Made by a program: the position numbers and the translations under genes. The notes under the pieces were generated by a model. It did no database searches and was not told the origin of the DNA. It saw nothing but the letters and a program-made list of their open reading frames with translations. A stretch of DNA of 64,000 nt from Streptomyces sp. NRRL S-646 (lineage in GTDB: Bacteria; Actinomycetota; Actinomycetes; Streptomycetales; Streptomycetaceae): the NCBI RefSeq assembly GCF_000720765.1, contig NZ_JODC01000009.1, forward strand, positions 124,001 to 188,000. The letters run 5' to 3'. Numbering within the stretch: the stretch's first letter is position 1; each line of letters opens with the position of its first letter. Below are positions 62,201-64,000 of this stretch, piece by piece.

Positions 62201-63347
62201 GGCCGCCCCCGTCGACCCGAACTCCACGCAGAGCCAGGCGATCAGCGTCCGGACCCTGGGCCAGGGGGTGCCGTTCACGCGGCAGGCCGCGCAGGTGCAG
62301 CAGCCGTCATCCACGCCTGCGCCGCACAACCCGAGCGGTTCCGGCCGCCGTCGCAAGCTGGGTACGCGGACCGAGCCCACCGCCGCGGCCCCGGAGCAGG
62401 CGGCCCGTCCGCACCCGGCGGCCGAACAGACGCCCGTACCGGCGCAGCCCCAGCCATCGATGGCCGGGCAGTCGCGGCTGGCGCAGATGACCGAGGGCAG
62501 CGGGCGGTCCTACGCCATAGGGGCGCCGGACGAGAACGCGGCCGAGGGACCGGAGCCGCTGGACGGTCCCGGCGGGGCCGTGGAGATCGCGGACACCCCG
62601 CGCCCGGTGCCGATGGACGACGAGCTGCCGCCGGAGCCGTTGGACAACCCGCGGCGGCTGCTGGTGTGGCCCGCGCCGGACGTGACGACGCAGCAGGCGC
62701 TGAGCGACCGCGGCTACCGGCCGGTGATCGTGCAGTCGCGCGAGGAGGTCGACGCGCAGATCGCCGCCTTCCCCGCCGCGCTGTTCGTGGACCCGCTGAC
62801 CGGGCCGATCACGCGGACCGCGCTGCAGTCGCTGCGGCAGGCGGCGGTGGCGTCCGAGGTGCCGATCATGGTGACCGCGGGGCTCGGGCAGGCGACCCGC
62901 GAGGCGGCGTACGGCGCCGACCCCGCCGTACTCCTGAAGGCGCTCGCGCCGCGGGACAGTGAGCAGCATCCGCCGCGGGTGCTGCTGATCGAGGAGCATG
63001 CGGAGATCGCGCTGGCGCTGACCGCGACGCTGGAGCGGCGCGGGATGCAGGTGGCGCGGGCCGCGAGCGATGCGGACGCGGTGACGCTGGCGGGGCAGCT
63101 CAGGCCCAACCTGGTGGTGATGGACCTGATGCAGGTGCACCGGCGCCAGGCCGGGATCATCGACTGGCTGCGGGCGAACGGGCAGCTCAACCGCACCCCG
63201 CTCGTCGTCTACACCGCCGCCGTCGACCAGGCCGACCTGCCGCGGCTGGCCTCCGGCGAGACCGTCCTGTTCCTCGCCGAGCGGTCCACCAGCGGCGAGG
63301 TGCAGAGCAGGATCGTCGATCTGCTGTCGCGGATCGGGACCAACTAG
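59220..63347 (+). CDS. PAS / degenerate histidine-kinase / double-receiver protein (1375 aa)
   Basis: Two PAS domains (about 12-135 and 150-265), a coiled coil (about 268-345, Glu-rich), a kinase-like part where the H-box reads GRSLRGPLDELRREL without His, and a weak HATPase region lacking clear G boxes. Then about 530 residues of low-complexity Ala/Pro/Gln/Gly with six basic GRRR motifs and VPVQPQ/VPGQQ repeats (61610-61780), and finally two receiver-like domains (AALFVDPLTG; LVVMDLMQVH). Probably a non-catalytic sensory scaffold. GTG start with GGGAGG 9 bases before. Confidence 0.85.
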   Translation: MSSRPSRGAARLAAILDALPDALVLVNANGTVVNANTIALEAFEAPGTALVGRGLLDLLPQFDSKLIPGSMRRPDHMDPAGRTKPTRMIARRTDGAEFPVEVTSANLENGQQAYDGYGYSSDELLMLVVRDLTGTVDTEAELARSQRQTEMILRAASEGVVGTDTDGRIVLVNPAAAQILGYRASDLGGKELHGLVLHSRADGSPFPYEESPLADTLRSGRKHRVRGQVLFSKGGDKVSVDLTTAPVRDGDQLVGAVMTFADRRSYDALAEEKAAIEKRHAEELERIEEEHASELTALRQKHVTEVEELQEQHDEELAAGEERYAALGEREKDRYEALAGRHEQLLTLLGRSLRGPLDELRRELAALAADDAGQLWPEANQVLHHLSAGYSRITTLIDNVLGYQLLDAGSEQITRTKVMLDAVVAAGVDGAVELIGPGRVQFAVHAPPIEAEVDPQRLASALAHLVADVAGVDATGNAPVSAGGYMDNTVVVAAAQRGEVVRIEVRGPYAGGDPVHEPIVRGIVRAHGGVLQTHDVPGMSGSAYVLEVPIGGGAGAVAADIPVEASADGSDEGVGSDQTSGGGRRRGRRSSVDAFLESEAPGEPGDPTEAGDAEGGVPTGRRRRRAVEESAAAAASAAGALELSGGTGRRRGRSAEGAGAGVAEGAVVMAGEHGAGTAAVGTGLGGTVPPQGGPAPGGRRARRDGGAQPALPAALPAGPTSAEQAVRAEQAVAAQNAESAEPTGRRRRALAAANERAAAQEAAPRSVFALPPAEADRSPAAGVQGQAPVPVQASVPVQGQPQVPGQAPVQVPVQPQVPVQPQVPVQPQVPGQQVPGQPQVPGQQVPGQPQVPGQGGQDASGDALVDDGRHDAVPHDQSGDHTPPQPHPTSAPTGRRRRAVAQPGAQEAGGQTAGQGVPVQQAAPVPAQAAAAQNGTGQVAPAAAAQPLPAAPVEAAPGQSTPAPGTPLPPEAPAAPARPAQPLPAEAAAAPAAPAAPVDPNSTQSQAISVRTLGQGVPFTRQAAQVQQPSSTPAPHNPSGSGRRRKLGTRTEPTAAAPEQAARPHPAAEQTPVPAQPQPSMAGQSRLAQMTEGSGRSYAIGAPDENAAEGPEPLDGPGGAVEIADTPRPVPMDDELPPEPLDNPRRLLVWPAPDVTTQQALSDRGYRPVIVQSREEVDAQIAAFPAALFVDPLTGPITRTALQSLRQAAVASEVPIMVTAGLGQATREAAYGADPAVLLKALAPRDSEQHPPRVLLIEEHAEIALALTATLERRGMQVARAASDADAVTLAGQLRPNLVVMDLMQVHRRQAGIIDWLRANGQLNRTPLVVYTAAVDQADLPRLASGETVLFLAERSTSGEVQSRIVDLLSRIGTN
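61616..61782 (+). repeat. In-frame 18-bp and 33-bp tandem repeats
   Basis: CAGGTTCCTGTTCAGCCG-type 18-bp units (QVPVQP, three in a row) are followed by 33-bp units coding QVPGQQVPGQP twice. Variation is mainly silent, so recent slippage expansion is likely. Confidence 0.75.
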
Positions 63348-63360
63348 CCCTCGGGAAGGG

Positions 63361-63939
63361 TTACTTCGCGACGAGCCTGCGTGCCGCCTCCTTGATCGAG
63401 GTGCGCAGGCGGTCGCGGTCGGTGTCGTCGGTGCCCGCGAGGATGCGGCGCATCTGCGGGACGACGACGGCCCAGTTGGCCAGCGCGGTCAGCAGGAGGA
63501 GCAGGTCGCGGGGCGGAATGGCGTCGGTGATGACGCCGCGGGCCTGGCCGTCCTGCAGAGTCGCCACCTTGCGGCGGTAGTGCTCCTGGCGCTCGGCCTC
63601 GTCCGGCAGGTCGGTGGTGCCGTACTCCAGGCCCTCCCAGAACAGCAGGCGCAGTACTTCGGGGTGGGTCTCGTGGTAGTCCATCAGGCGGTCGATCCAG
63701 CCCTCGATGTCGTCCGGGTCGACGGGGACGGCCGCGGCCAGGTCGAGCATGACCTTCTCCAGGACCTTGGTGAACAGCTCCGCCTTGTTGCCGAAGTAGG
63801 CGTAGATCAGCTGCTTGTTGGCCTTGGCCGCGGCGGCGATGCGGTCGATGCGGGCGCCCGCGATGCCGTGGGCGGCGAACTCGGCGACCGCCGCCTCGAA
63901 GATCCGGGCCCTGGTGGCCTCGGGGTCTCTGACTGCCAT
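63361..63939 (-). CDS. TetR-family regulator
   Basis: A 192-residue repressor: IFEAAVAEFAAHGIAGARID and IAAAAKANKQLIYAYFGNKA form the HTH; the C-terminal domain is of the TetR_C AcrR-like type. ATG 63939. Converges with the PAS gene and is preceded by a palindromic operator, which may also control a divergent gene beyond the window. Confidence 0.9.
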   Translation of the reverse strand: MAVRDPEATRARIFEAAVAEFAAHGIAGARIDRIAAAAKANKQLIYAYFGNKAELFTKVLEKVMLDLAAAVPVDPDDIEGWIDRLMDYHETHPEVLRLLFWEGLEYGTTDLPDEAERQEHYRRKVATLQDGQARGVITDAIPPRDLLLLLTALANWAVVVPQMRRILAGTDDTDRDRLRTSIKEAARRLVAK

Positions 63940-63970
63940 GGGGGCAGGGTACCGCTCCGGCTCCGGTAAC

Positions 63971-63984
63971 CAACTATTTAGTTG
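63971..63984. promoter_or_regulatory. TetR operator palindrome
   Basis: CAACTA TT TAGTTG, perfect 6-bp arms, 32 bases before the TetR start. Confidence 0.65.
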
Positions 63985-64000
63985 ACAGGGAATCCGCGTG

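Overview
This window is high-G+C actinobacterial DNA, almost certainly a Streptomyces chromosome. The gene order upp, small ORFs, a tRNA-adenosine-deaminase pair, tRNA-Ser(CGA), two tandem sigma-B-family sigma factors (sigF/sigN-like), MarR and MFS matches my memory of the S. coelicolor SCO4030-4041 neighbourhood. Start-codon use (GTG/TTG), Tat and lipoprotein signals and short GC-rich Streptomyces repeats agree with this.

Layout. 1-6.3 kb (minus): a galactoside uptake and degradation operon (solute-binding lipoprotein, two ABC permeases, alpha-galactosidase, GH42 beta-galactosidase cut by the window edge), with ATGA overlaps and a paired direct repeat upstream. 6.5-8.4 kb: a CopC-CopD copper protein. 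8.5-12.5 kb (minus): a tightly overlapping operon of an Ntn-hydrolase (penicillin-acylase family), an AlcB-type siderophore acetyltransferase, a DUF985 cupin and an SDR, behind a near-perfect iron box; it looks like an iron-controlled siderophore-tailoring or utilisation operon. 12.5-21 kb: housekeeping and developmental core genes. 21-29 kb: lipoprotein, MarR, an MFS pump fused to carboxypeptidase-regulatory-like repeats, a YceI protein with a similar domain, PPOX, TetR and a second MFS behind a 31-bp palindrome. 29-35.3 kb (minus): a response regulator, histidine kinase, GT2-GtrA fusion and GT39 operon. 35.4-43.7 kb: assorted genes, small secreted proteins, decayed remnants and a trypsin-like protease with C-terminal repeats.

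43.9-58.0 kb is an integrated AICE (pSAM2-type actinomycete integrative element) in tRNA-Arg(ACG), bounded by a 50-bp direct repeat. It carries int, xis, a RepSA-like initiator, Spd-type genes, TraB, a KorA-like GntR regulator and a Pif-like NUDIX protein. Several transfer-side genes appear to have internal deletions, whereas int and xis look intact. Its cargo includes an AT-richer two-gene cassette: a three-TM protein followed by a 1027-residue HD plus Hsp90/GHKL-ATPase protein. This cassette is the best candidate here for an undescribed conflict or anti-phage system.

58.2-64 kb: tRNA-Ser(GCT), an SSI-type protease inhibitor, a 1375-residue PAS/degenerate-kinase/double-receiver protein with repetitive linkers, and a TetR regulator with a palindromic operator.

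A recurring theme is short GC-rich Streptomyces repeats lodged inside coding sequences, mostly without breaking frame. All calls come from reading the sequence; no database search was run.
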